A DNA stretch of 64,000 nucleotides, taken from assembly GCF_033097525.1 (NCBI RefSeq), contig NZ_CP109907.1, forward strand, positions 4,340,001-4,404,000, read 5' to 3'. Origin of the DNA: Sphingobacterium sp. UGAL515B_05 (GTDB lineage Bacteria; Bacteroidota; Bacteroidia; Sphingobacteriales; Sphingobacteriaceae). The notes under the pieces are model-generated. The model made no database searches. It saw nothing but the letters and a program-made list of their open reading frames with translations, and had not been told where the DNA came from. Made by a program: the position numbers and the translations under genes. Below, in pieces: positions 26,289-35,451 of this stretch. Position 1 is the first letter of the stretch. Every line of letters starts with the position of its first letter.

Positions 26289-26519
26289 ATGTATAAAGTT
26301 GTTTATTCGCTATCTCGTAAGCTGAAGTGGAAAGCCAGCGAGATTTATCATTTTCTCTATCAAAGTTTCCCGGAGATAAAAAATATTGATTTATTGTTGG
26401 ATGACCAGCAATTTTTGCTTGTTCTGCGGATTAGTACCCGACTGGAATTTTCTATTCTGAATATATGCCAGAAGCAGGGCTTGGCAATGCAATTTGTACA
26501 GGTCGAGGATACTGATTAG
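26289..26519 (+). CDS. Hypothetical small protein (76 aa)
   Basis: 76 residues, basic at the N-terminus (MYKVVYSLSRKLKWKASEIY) and acidic at the C-terminus. The helix-strand pattern (IYHFLYQSF, IDLLLDDQQFLLVLRIS) suggests a small alpha/beta protein. It starts 7 bp after the previous gene, consistent with translational coupling. A protein partner of the 97-residue protein is plausible but unproven. Confidence 0.5.
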   Translation: MYKVVYSLSRKLKWKASEIYHFLYQSFPEIKNIDLLLDDQQFLLVLRISTRLEFSILNICQKQGLAMQFVQVEDTD

Positions 26520-26761
26520 GTTTTCCGGTTTACAAAGCTAGCCTATTAGAGATGTTCAGGCATGATGCGATGAGCCGTAAAGAAATATCAATTTGAGCTT
26601 TATAGCAAAATCATTCTGAAAGTTACTTTTTACTTTTGATATCGTTCCTTCAAAACATTTTTTACATCCATTGGTTAATTTTATCGTGTGGATGGAATCT
26701 GTGTTGTATCGTAGGAATTTTATGCATTTATTTAAAACAGAAAACAACAATTTTATCAAGT

Positions 26762-27817
26762 ATGAGTACATTTTCAATTAGAGCTTTTGGAACAAGCGTA
26801 CCAACGGCTGATCTAAAACAGATGGATATTGAACGCCGTGAAGTGACGGAGAAAGATGTCGAAATTGATATCTTATTTTGTGGAGTTTGCCATTCGGATT
26901 TACATACAGCGCGAAATGAATGGGGCGGAACCGTTTATCCGAATGTACCCGGTCATGAAATTGTGGGGCGAATTACTAAAGTTGGATCCGCTGTAACCAA
27001 GTTTAAAGTTGGCGATTTGGCCGGTGTAGGCTGTATGGTCGATAGTTGTCGCGAATGTGAAAGTTGTAAGGAAGGGCTGGAACAATATTGTGAAAATGGA
27101 AATATCCAAACATACAACGGACACGATAAGCACCTTAATAAACAGACATTTGGTGGTTATTCTGAACGTGTTGTAGTAGATCAGGATTTTGTGCTGCACA
27201 TTCCTGAAAATTTGGATCTCGCAGCAACAGCACCTCTATTATGTGCTGGAATTACCACTTATTCACCTTTGAGGCATTGGAATGTGGGACCAGGAAAAAA
27301 AGTCGGTATAGTGGGTATCGGTGGCTTGGGACACATGGGAGTCAAAATAGCGAAAGCAATGGGAGCGCAGGTCGTTGTCATTACAACGTCTGCTTCTAAA
27401 GTTGATGACGCCAAACGTTTGGGTGCTGACGAAGTGATCTTGTCAACTGATGTAGAACAAATGAAGGAACATGCAGGAACATTACATTTCATTTTGGACT
27501 GTGTTTCGGCACAACATGACATCAATGCCTATTTAAGTTTATTGAAACGAGATGGTTCCTTGACTCTTGTTGGCGCTCCGGAACATCCACTTCCTGTGGC
27601 TCCTTTTAGTCTGATTCCAACACGTAAGAGTTTTTCAGGTTCTATGATCGGAGGGATAGCCGAAACACAGGAGATGCTTGATTTTTGTGGCAAACACAAT
27701 ATTATCTCCGATATAGAGCTGATTAAAATGCAGGATATCAATCATGCTTATGATAGACTATTGAAAAGCGATGTTAAATACAGGTTTGTTATTGACATGG
27801 CGAGTTTGAAAAACTAA
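26762..27817 (+). CDS. Zinc-dependent alcohol/aldehyde dehydrogenase (CAD/YahK type)
   Basis: The ATG at 26762 gives the standard 351-residue protein; an in-frame extension of 42 residues upstream is hydrophobic and unrelated. Catalytic zinc ligands include Cys40 (FCGVCHSDLH) and His65-Glu66 (PGHEIVG); structural zinc uses Cys96, Cys99, Cys102 and Cys110. The Rossmann motif is VGIVGIGGLGHMG. Members reduce aldehydes with NADPH. It is a single-gene unit ending in a hairpin at 27838. Confidence 0.92.
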   Translation: MSTFSIRAFGTSVPTADLKQMDIERREVTEKDVEIDILFCGVCHSDLHTARNEWGGTVYPNVPGHEIVGRITKVGSAVTKFKVGDLAGVGCMVDSCRECESCKEGLEQYCENGNIQTYNGHDKHLNKQTFGGYSERVVVDQDFVLHIPENLDLAATAPLLCAGITTYSPLRHWNVGPGKKVGIVGIGGLGHMGVKIAKAMGAQVVVITTSASKVDDAKRLGADEVILSTDVEQMKEHAGTLHFILDCVSAQHDINAYLSLLKRDGSLTLVGAPEHPLPVAPFSLIPTRKSFSGSMIGGIAETQEMLDFCGKHNIISDIELIKMQDINHAYDRLLKSDVKYRFVIDMASLKN

Positions 27818-27837
27818 CGCAATAAAATTATTCAATG

Positions 27838-27879
27838 CTGAACCATCAAGGGGAATTTCGAGTACCTTTGATGGTTCAG
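27838..27879 (+). terminator. Terminator hairpin after the alcohol dehydrogenase
   Basis: Stem CTGAACCATCAAGG against CCTTTGATGGTTCAG (one bulge), followed by a T-rich stretch, 20 bp after the stop. Confidence 0.7.
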
Positions 27880-27978
27880 TTTGTTTATATAGGTATTTTA
27901 CACCTAGATTATCGAGCTAACGTTTTGCCCTTTAAAATTGTTAACATGGGGTAGTGAATTCAACTATTAGTCGTTTTT

Positions 27979-29277
27979 ATGGAAAAAGATAAAATTATTG
28001 TGTTTTGGTTTCGTCGGGATCTACGTCTGAATGATAATGCTGGGCTTACTCGCGCCTTAGCTTCGGGCTATCCTGTATTACCTATATTCATATTTGACGA
28101 GGATATTCTAATGCAATTGGAGGATAAAAAAGATCGACGTCTTCATTACATCCATCAGGCTTTAATCCGTATCAATACCATACTCGGAGAAAGCGGTGCA
28201 ACTTTGAATACGTTCTACGGTAAACCTATTACTATCTTCAGGGAGCTGATTGAAAAATTTGATGTGCAGGGAATCTATTGTAATCGGGATTATGAACCGA
28301 AAGCAATTCGACGGGACAAAGAGATTTTCGAGCTTTGTACAGCTATGGGAATTCCTTTCAAAGCTGTGAAAGATCAGGTTATTTTCGATAAAGGAGATAT
28401 TTTAAAGAACGATGGAACACCCTATACGGTTTATACGCCGTATGCAAAAAAATGGCGGGAGAAATTACGTCCTGAGGACCATCTTTCCTATACCTACACA
28501 ACGGGATTTTTCTTTCAGCAAAACCATCAGCATATTATTTCTTTGGCGGATTTGGGGTTTCTGGAGACTGACCTTATTTTTGAAGAACCAGAGCTGAATG
28601 CGACGATTATTGACCATTATGATACCACCCGCGATTATCCGGCATTAATGGGCACAACCAAATTGGGGATCGCACTTCGCTTTGGAACAATCAGTGTTCG
28701 TCGATGTGTTAGTTTTGCTTTAAAACACAATGCGACCTGGTTGTCTGAATTGATCTGGCGTGAATTTTTTATGCAGATACTCTACCATTATCCGCATGTT
28801 GTTACGGAGTCTTTTAGAAAGCAATACGATGACATACAATGGCGCAATGACGAGGTAGAATTCCAGCAATGGTGCAATGGAGACACTGGATATCCTTTGG
28901 TAGATGCGGGTATGCGCCAATTGAATAGTTCGGGTTATATGCACAATCGCGTACGAATGGTCGTAGCCAGTTTTCTTTGTAAGCACCTTTTGATCGACTG
29001 GAGATGGGGAGAGGCCTACTTTGCACAAAAGCTAAATGATTATGATCTGTCGGCCAACAATGGTAACTGGCAGTGGGCCGCTGGTAGTGGTTGTGACGCA
29101 GCCCCGTACTTTAGGGTTTTTAATCCGACGCTTCAGGCTGAGAAGTTCGATAAAAATCAGGAATATATAAAACAATGGGTTCCTGAATTAGACACTTCAG
29201 ACTATTGTGAGCCTATTGTTGACCATCAGTTTGCCCGTGATCGTGCGATAAAGACCTACGCAAATGCGTTGAAATAA
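27979..29277 (+). CDS. phrB: Deoxyribodipyrimidine photolyase
   Basis: 432 residues. The N-terminal alpha/beta antenna domain begins VFWFRRDLRLNDN; the C-terminal FAD domain has ELIWREFFMQIL, GDTGYPLVDAGMRQL, MHNRVRMVVASFL and WGEAYFAQKLNDYDLSANNGNWQWAAGSG with the electron-transfer Trp residues. This matches class I CPD photolyases, which repair UV dimers using light. Length is a little shorter than the E. coli enzyme. It is monocistronic. Confidence 0.93.
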   Translation: MEKDKIIVFWFRRDLRLNDNAGLTRALASGYPVLPIFIFDEDILMQLEDKKDRRLHYIHQALIRINTILGESGATLNTFYGKPITIFRELIEKFDVQGIYCNRDYEPKAIRRDKEIFELCTAMGIPFKAVKDQVIFDKGDILKNDGTPYTVYTPYAKKWREKLRPEDHLSYTYTTGFFFQQNHQHIISLADLGFLETDLIFEEPELNATIIDHYDTTRDYPALMGTTKLGIALRFGTISVRRCVSFALKHNATWLSELIWREFFMQILYHYPHVVTESFRKQYDDIQWRNDEVEFQQWCNGDTGYPLVDAGMRQLNSSGYMHNRVRMVVASFLCKHLLIDWRWGEAYFAQKLNDYDLSANNGNWQWAAGSGCDAAPYFRVFNPTLQAEKFDKNQEYIKQWVPELDTSDYCEPIVDHQFARDRAIKTYANALK

Positions 29278-29284
29278 TAGTATT

Positions 29285-29339
29285 GAATGTCTACTCCTAA
29301 CGAAAGGTGGTAAGAACCAATAGATAGGAGTGGACATTC
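29285..29339. terminator. Terminator-like hairpin between convergent genes
   Basis: Stem GAATGTCTACTCCT with AGGAGTGGACATTC (one G:T pair) and a 27-nt loop, directly after the photolyase stop. Confidence 0.5.
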
Positions 29340-29353
29340 CATGTAGCTAATTT

Positions 29354-30139
29354 TTATTGATCTAAAAACTCGGCAACAAATGCGTCAAATGCCTGTGGAT
29401 TTTCGGCTTGAACCCAGTGACCGGCATTGGGAATTGTCTTAAACACGGCATTTGGAAATTGTTCCCTGATCTTAATTTTATCCTCAGGTAATATATATCT
29501 TGATTTCTCTCCAGGTAGAAATAATGTGGGACCGTTGAATATTCCTGATTTTACCCCGACAGTGATGAACTCCGTATATTTATTTTTTAAAACATCCAGA
29601 TTAAAGCGCCAATCTAATTTCCGATCTTCTCTGATATATACATTTTTTAATAAAAATTGGATCACTCCCGGATCACTCAAATAGTGTTCAATCTTTACTT
29701 GTACATCTTTCCTGTTTTCCAGTGTTGTGATATCTACAGCAGATAGCGCATCGAAGATATCCTCGTGATGTGGAGGATAAGCTTTAGGGGCTATATCAGC
29801 GATGATCAGTTTTTCAATTTTTCCGGGATGATCAATAGCAAATTGCATCGCTACTTTTCCGCCCAAAGAATGGCCCAATAGGAGTACTTTATCTGCTCCA
29901 ATGGATGTTATATAGGCCAGCAGATCTTCTACCATAACTTCCACCGACATATCTTCACTATGGAAACTTCGTCCGTGATTACGAAGATCGAGTAAATGTA
30001 CCTGTCTTTTCTCTCCGAAACTGCGACCAAAGGATCCCCAGTTGTCTGCCATACCAAAAAGCCCATGCAGGACAATTAATGGAGTGCCACCGTTTTCTGC
30101 GCCATATATTTTGCTGTGTTGTAATTCTTTCAATGTCAT
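29354..30139 (-). CDS. Alpha/beta hydrolase (YbfF-like esterase)
   Basis: The ATG at 30139 gives 261 residues; the longer frame adds 32 residues without family match. LIVLHGLFGMADNW forms the oxyanion region, HLLDLRNHGRS the next strand, Ser91 is in LLGHSLGGKVA, and His is in IPNAGHWVQAENP. These match YbfF-type acyl-CoA esterases/hydrolases, soluble and cytosolic. It is convergent with the photolyase gene. Confidence 0.88.
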   Translation of the reverse strand: MTLKELQHSKIYGAENGGTPLIVLHGLFGMADNWGSFGRSFGEKRQVHLLDLRNHGRSFHSEDMSVEVMVEDLLAYITSIGADKVLLLGHSLGGKVAMQFAIDHPGKIEKLIIADIAPKAYPPHHEDIFDALSAVDITTLENRKDVQVKIEHYLSDPGVIQFLLKNVYIREDRKLDWRFNLDVLKNKYTEFITVGVKSGIFNGPTLFLPGEKSRYILPEDKIKIREQFPNAVFKTIPNAGHWVQAENPQAFDAFVAEFLDQ

Positions 30140-30777
30140 GCTATCTATTATTGCAATTTTAACCTCACTGTGACGTATATATGTAGCGAAGTTAGCTTTT
30201 GTTGGTGATTTTTTGATCGAAATTATGTAAAACATTTATATAAATCCCACTTATTCCCATCTTGTCGCTCTTATCAAAATGGTAGCATTTGGTGATTTAT
30301 TGGTAGTTCATCGCCGTCCTTAATTTTGTGTAAACTTAATTCATAAAATAGATGAGCAATCCCAATGTTTATTAAGACAACTAAGCAAGAAGTAAGGGAT
30401 GGATGACACATGTTTGGATAGTAAAAGTCTTTCCAATGTTTGGTGTCTCTCAAAATAGTTATCAAAACAGTTAACAGAGAATAGATGAGTTGGAGAGCAT
30501 GTTAAGAAAGAAGCCGAATTTTGAAAATGGGAATAAAATTTTTGGTAAAAGTGATTTTCATCACTTTTTTGTTGGGAAGAATAAGCTACTTTTACTGCTG
30601 TAGCCATTTATCCAGTAAGATTAGTCTTTGGTATTGGTAAAAATTATTAGCCATAAAAATATATTATTTGGGGGTTTTCTCGTTATGAGAGGCCCCTTAA
30701 TTTTTTTTACAACCTCTAGTTCCGAGATGAAGGGACTATACACTCCACCGCAAGCTTGAAGTCTTGTTTTGAAGAAA
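30140..30777. other. Intergenic region, no gene recognised
   Basis: About 640 bp, mostly AT-rich. Minus-strand readings of 60-90 codons exist (near 30274-30607) but have no recognisable product or start context. A weak hairpin (GGGGTTTTCTC-GTTAT-GAGAGGCCCC) is at 30673-30698. Confidence 0.4.
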
Positions 30778-30823
30778 ATAGGTCTTTTCGATAGCTTTCA
30801 ATAACTTGTTCGAAAAGACCTAT
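30778..30823 (-). terminator. Terminator hairpin of map
   Basis: A perfect 14-bp stem ATAGGTCTTTTCGA/TCGAAAAGACCTAT with an 18-nt loop, 22 bp after the map stop codon. Confidence 0.7.
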
Positions 30824-30844
30824 AGGTGCCTTCTTAATTACTGC

Positions 30845-31606
30845 TTAGTAAATTGCATTCTGCGCCGTTAATATAACAGGAGCGCCATCAGTAACGAGAA
30901 TTGTATGTTCATGTTGTGCCATGAATCCACCTTTGTCTCCAACCATTGTCCAGCCATCGTTGAGTTCGGTCGCGTATGTGGAGGTCGTTGAAATAAAGGT
31001 TTCAATAGCAACAACGGTATTTTTTCGAAATCTCCGTTGGTCGAAGCGATTTTTATAGTTAAGCAATTCATCGGGTTCCTCGTGCAGACTTTTTCCTACA
31101 CCATGTCCGCCAAGGTTCTTGATGACTTTATAACCTCTTTTTTTCGCTTCAGTTTCTATGAGATGCCCAATATCGGCTATTTTCACACCACCACGAATAG
31201 TATTGATTGCCTTTTGAAGAATTTCTTTTGATGCTTTTACCAATTTTTCGTGTTGAAATATGTCCTTTCCTATGACAAAGGAACAACCATTATCGGCCCA
31301 ATATCCATCCAGTTCGGCAGATACATCGATATTGATCAAATCACCTTCTTGCAATAGTCTTTCCGCAGTAGGTATTCCGTGGCAAAACTCGTTGTTTATA
31401 CTGATACAGGTGTAACCTGGGAAACCATAGGTAAGAGCAGGAGCAGAATTTGCACCCATGCTTTTTAATATTTCGGCTCCGTATTCGTCAAGCTCTTTCG
31501 TGGACATACCCACTTGAGCATGTGCTATCATAGCTTTTAAGGTGATGGCAACGGCATCGCTCGCTTTTTGTATGCCTGTTAGCTCTGTTTCATTCGTTAT
31601 AGACAT
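30845..31606 (-). CDS. map: Methionine aminopeptidase, type I
   Basis: 253 residues. The pita-bread enzyme's five metal ligands can all be placed: Asp94, Asp105, His168, Glu202 and Glu233. His76 (FCHGIP) and His175 are the substrate-contact histidines. It removes N-terminal Met from nascent proteins. Short form without an N-terminal zinc extension. It is not in a ribosomal-protein operon here, so it may be a second copy. Confidence 0.95.
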   Translation of the reverse strand: MSITNETELTGIQKASDAVAITLKAMIAHAQVGMSTKELDEYGAEILKSMGANSAPALTYGFPGYTCISINNEFCHGIPTAERLLQEGDLINIDVSAELDGYWADNGCSFVIGKDIFQHEKLVKASKEILQKAINTIRGGVKIADIGHLIETEAKKRGYKVIKNLGGHGVGKSLHEEPDELLNYKNRFDQRRFRKNTVVAIETFISTTSTYATELNDGWTMVGDKGGFMAQHEHTILVTDGAPVILTAQNAIY

Positions 31607-31942
31607 CGCTGATGTTTTTATTGTGGAGCAGGTGAGCTCTGTTTTTTATTTAGTTATTTATAACCACCCGAAACAAATGATTGAAGGTCATTTTGTTTTA
31701 ATCGGATATAAACCAGTACAAAGGTCTTAATAAATTTGAATAAAATAGACATTTGCTTGTGATTAGAAGTAAATATACTTTGTTTGGGCGTTAAAAGTCT
31801 AGTAACAAATGTTGAAAGCCATTGTGTTTTTGTCCTAGTTTTTATTGTTTTAGTCTTTTATTTTAATGTTTAGACATTTATTTTTTTATGTATCTTTACA
31901 TAACTTTATGATGTTGCTATTGATCATTTAAATTAGAATAAA
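31607..31942. other. Intergenic region between divergent genes
   Basis: This 336-bp region separates map and the nitroreductase. A TATCTTTAC sequence at about 31890-31898 is a weak match to TAnnTTTG and might serve the nitroreductase. No gene is seen. Confidence 0.35.
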
Positions 31943-32578
31943 ATGGCTTTATTAGATACCCTAGAATGGCGTTATGCCACAAAAAAATACGACCCTACAA
32001 AAAAGGTCGCTCAGGAAGATTTGGATAAGATTTTGGAGGCAGCACGTATGGCTCCGAGCTCGTCTGGACTTCAACAGTTCCGTGTGATTGTGATTACGAA
32101 TCAGGAATTAAAAGAAAAAATTGTACCTGTGGCTTGGGGCCAACAAATTGTTGCTGATAGCTCACATTTATTGGTTTTCGCAGGATGGGATAGCTATACG
32201 GACGAACGTATTGATAGTACCTTCGACAAGATGAATGCCTTGAGAGGTTTACCTTTAGACACCACTGACGAGTATAAAAATAGATTGAAAGCACAGTTAT
32301 CAAGCCTATCCGTTGAGCAACAAGCAGCCCATGCGGCTAAACAAGCCTATATTGCTTTTGGTTTGGCAATCGCTCAGGCAGCTGAATTAGGCGTTGATGC
32401 AACCCCTATGGAGGGTTTTTCAAATGCCGAATTGGATGAACTTCTTGGTTTAGATAAACTGGGATTGAAGAGTGCAGTTATGCTTCCTTTAGGCTATCGG
32501 ATGGAAGAACAAGATTGGTTGCTGAAGCTGAAAAAATTTAGACTTCCGAAAGAGGAATTTTTGATTGAGCTCGCATAA
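31943..32578 (+). CDS. Nitroreductase-family NAD(P)H-dependent oxidoreductase
   Basis: 211-residue FMN enzyme of the NfsB/NfnB group. ALLDTLEWRYATKKYDP carries the FMN phosphate-binding Arg/Lys region, followed by EAARMAPSSSGLQQFRVIVI and the C-terminal GFSNAELDELLGL. It reduces nitroaromatics or quinones; the natural substrate is unknown. Strong terminator downstream at 32626. Confidence 0.9.
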   Translation: MALLDTLEWRYATKKYDPTKKVAQEDLDKILEAARMAPSSSGLQQFRVIVITNQELKEKIVPVAWGQQIVADSSHLLVFAGWDSYTDERIDSTFDKMNALRGLPLDTTDEYKNRLKAQLSSLSVEQQAAHAAKQAYIAFGLAIAQAAELGVDATPMEGFSNAELDELLGLDKLGLKSAVMLPLGYRMEEQDWLLKLKKFRLPKEEFLIELA

Positions 32579-32625
32579 ATTGCAGAACTGATTAGTCCTG
32601 AAAAATCGATACAGGTTTTCAGTGA

Positions 32626-32664
32626 AAAAAAAGCGTTTCAACACTTGGTTGAAACGCTTTTTTT
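32626..32664. terminator. Bidirectional rho-independent terminator
   Basis: A 17-bp perfect stem (A7-GCGTTTCAAC / GTTGAAACGC-T7) with a 5-nt loop between the convergent nitroreductase and GH95-like genes. U tracts are present in both directions. Confidence 0.88.
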
Positions 32665-32695
32665 GTCGACAGTCCGACTTAGACAGGTTCCGTCT

Positions 32696-34933
32696 TTAGA
32701 CACTACATAAGTTTACTGTTTGCCCCTTTTTTAGTTTCACATATTGTATGCTGTTAGCTTTCTGTAAGGTCTTTTTCGTGCTGACATGCATGAGCGTTTT
32801 GGGTTCAAAAATTCGAAAGGTACCCTCTTCGGTCGCAGTTATTTTCAGCGTAACGATTTTATCTCCTTTTTTTTCAGCGCTTACGATAAATCCGCCCATC
32901 GTCCTTAAATTTTTGAAAGATGCTGTTGTCCATTCAGCAGGTAAGGCTGGAAAGATTTCTACATAGTTATTCTTGCTCTGAATGAGCAATTCGTGTATTC
33001 CCTGTGCAAACGCAAAGTTACCTTCCAACGTAAATGGTCGATACGTAAAGTCTGAATATTGCCCACCTTTCTGGTCACCGTTCAGATGAAAGGAATTGGT
33101 AGAACAAAAGTTCTGTGCAAATTTTTGAAGATTGCTAACGGCTTCCTTTCCTTGTTTAGCCCGCGCGTGCAAACAAGCCATCCATGCAAAGGAATAACCG
33201 ACCCACGCCCGTGTACCCAGCTTTTCAATATGATCTAGGGAACTTTCGATGAGCTCTTTTTCCTGCGGATTATTGATGTCTAATAAATCCAATGGATAAA
33301 TTGCCATATAGGGAGACATATGACGATGGGAATGTTTCATTGGAAGATTTGCAGCAACTTGTAGTCCGGTTTCATCCGTCGCATAATGAGGTAGTTGGGT
33401 CTTACATTTTAACCAAGCCTGCGCTTCTTGCGGTTTTCCCATCGCTGTGCTCACCTCAGTAGCAGCCTGGAAAAGAAAATGCGCTAAGCTAAGGTCGAAA
33501 TTGGTCCAATTGTCAAACCATGCTGACACACTATTATCGTTGTATTCGGGACTGCTGCTCAAAGGCAGGTAACGGAGTCCATTTTTTAATGTGGTTATAT
33601 TCTTAAGGTAAGTCGCAGACGCAACGATATAGGGATAGGCTTGTTCTCTTAGAAAGGTTTTATCCATACTATATTTCCATTGCCAATAAAAATGTTGGGC
33701 CGCCCATGCACCAATCGTTGGAGAAAGAGAATACTGAATCCAACCACCCATAGGGTCTCCATTTAAAGTAAGGACACCGGGTACATTCAGCCCATCGACA
33801 CCGAAATATTGCTTTGTAAAGTCACTATTCTTTTTACGGATCTTCCAGAGCCAATCTGTATAGCTTTTGGCTTCGGCCAATCTATTCCCCGAATAGGCTG
33901 GCCAATAGCTCAATTGGGTGTTAAGGTCATTGTGAAAGTCTCCTTTCCAAGGAGGGAGGCCACCATTATCTGCCGTCCAGACGGCCTGAAGCGTAATTGC
34001 TGGAGCACCCTCTCTTGCGACAGCACCTAGCTTGTACATATCAAGATAATATTGCTTTTCAAGATTTTTTTCAGGAATAGTTATACTTGATTTGGACCAA
34101 TAGTTTGACCACCAGTGCAAATGGCTTGCTTTTTCTTCGGTGTATTTTTTGAGGGAAAGTTCAGAAGGGTTTGCCCTTTGATCGTTGACGATTGTCCAAT
34201 ATCCAATCAGTTTTTTAGCTGATATTTTTTCCCATCTCAATACAACTTCAAAAAAATGATTGTCATAAGTTTTTTGGTGCAGCACTTCGTAATTGCTGGT
34301 TCTGGTTATATTTCCTTGCTGATATCCTAATCTTGCTAAATCTTGACCTTCAACAACGCTTTTGTTTTCATCTTTGTTTGCACTATTTTCATATTGATGG
34401 GGAATTAATTGAGGGACAAGTTCACTCACGTTGTTTCCTGTAATTTCAAAATAGCCAAAGGGTTTATAGGCGTGTATGAAGGTTCTTAATATCCGACCAT
34501 CTTTGAATTTAAGAATATTGGTGGCCTGTTCCAGGTCAAGTACGTTCGAAACGACAGGGCCAAATTTCGCTAAGTCAAAGAACAGCGACGCTGCTGGAAG
34601 CTTGGTGGGATAGGGGGATCTATCGTAAGGAGCGTCTCCCCACTCCTGTACAATACCATAGCTGTTGTTTTTTATTTGTTGTTGGACCCAATTGAAATTG
34701 TGGTTTTCTATTGCAAAGGCCTTTCTTTCATCCCATAGATCTGCGCGATCAAGTGAAAATCGAATCGTATTATCTTTTTTCCAAATCAATGCACCCAATT
34801 GACCATTTCCCAACGGAATGGCTTCATCCCACCGCGAAGCCAACTGATCGAAATGGAGGTTGTTGTCCGGTGTCGGTTGACCGAAAGAGAGCACTGTGAA
34901 CGAACAGAAGAGTATTAAATAAAGATATTTCAT
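32696..34933 (-). CDS. GH95-like glycosidase (fucosidase/galactosidase family)
   Basis: 745 residues with a Sec signal (ends LSFGQ). N-terminal beta domain carries WDEAIPLGNGQLGALIW and ADLWDERKA. The six-hairpin domain has NDLNTQLSYWPAYSGNRLAEAKSY, where characterised GH95 enzymes have two Asn two residues apart; here the first aligns with Asp. SSPEYNDN fits the general-acid region. It probably releases L-fucose or L-galactose from glycans, exported to periplasm or surface. It faces the haem-operon across 518 bp. Confidence 0.75.
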   Translation of the reverse strand: MKYLYLILFCSFTVLSFGQPTPDNNLHFDQLASRWDEAIPLGNGQLGALIWKKDNTIRFSLDRADLWDERKAFAIENHNFNWVQQQIKNNSYGIVQEWGDAPYDRSPYPTKLPAASLFFDLAKFGPVVSNVLDLEQATNILKFKDGRILRTFIHAYKPFGYFEITGNNVSELVPQLIPHQYENSANKDENKSVVEGQDLARLGYQQGNITRTSNYEVLHQKTYDNHFFEVVLRWEKISAKKLIGYWTIVNDQRANPSELSLKKYTEEKASHLHWWSNYWSKSSITIPEKNLEKQYYLDMYKLGAVAREGAPAITLQAVWTADNGGLPPWKGDFHNDLNTQLSYWPAYSGNRLAEAKSYTDWLWKIRKKNSDFTKQYFGVDGLNVPGVLTLNGDPMGGWIQYSLSPTIGAWAAQHFYWQWKYSMDKTFLREQAYPYIVASATYLKNITTLKNGLRYLPLSSSPEYNDNSVSAWFDNWTNFDLSLAHFLFQAATEVSTAMGKPQEAQAWLKCKTQLPHYATDETGLQVAANLPMKHSHRHMSPYMAIYPLDLLDINNPQEKELIESSLDHIEKLGTRAWVGYSFAWMACLHARAKQGKEAVSNLQKFAQNFCSTNSFHLNGDQKGGQYSDFTYRPFTLEGNFAFAQGIHELLIQSKNNYVEIFPALPAEWTTASFKNLRTMGGFIVSAEKKGDKIVTLKITATEEGTFRIFEPKTLMHVSTKKTLQKANSIQYVKLKKGQTVNLCSV

Positions 34934-35451
34934 AATTTAAAAGGTTTGCTTGTAAATTTAAAACTCTGGAAGGGGAGATACTGACACTATTGTTACTTTT
35001 TTGCATACTATTTTATCTATGCGATGGCCTTGAACCTGTTAAAACCAATTTAAAAGCAGTTTTAACGGTGATTGTATGCAGTGCTGAAAACTAAATAAGT
35101 TAATTCGTATCGAAATTGTTATACTTTATGATTCGAAGGAATATGTTGCAAAAATGATGTTGTATTGTCTGCAGTTTAACCAAAGAAAGTACGTTATGCT
35201 GTCTTAAATCAACCTTTTGAATAGGTGGCTCAATAGTCGACAGCAAATCTGGCAAGGGCAAGGGGTAATATTGTTTATGTTTCTGTTAATCTAGTTTTAG
35301 TATAATCCAATGTTGTTCTCTAATTTTATCCTACTCGAAACGAGCACATTTATGGAATAGTTTCGACTCCACTTAACGAAGAAAACAATCATTATTCATT
35401 TCGTTTAGTGCATAAACCTAAAATAATAAAGAATAAAGATATCCCAAGGCT
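34934..35451. other. Divergent intergenic region
   Basis: This 518-bp region must hold the promoters of the GH95-like gene and of the four-gene operon at 35452. I found no convincing TTTG/TAnnTTTG pair on either strand, and no gene-like reading. Confidence 0.35.

Noticed and set aside
30274..30607. Two minus-strand ORFs of 63 and 88 codons
   Set aside because: Overlapping frames in an AT-rich gap with no start context or recognised domain.
31860..31942. Possible nitroreductase promoter TATCTTTAC
   Set aside because: Only a weak match with no TTTG at the right distance.
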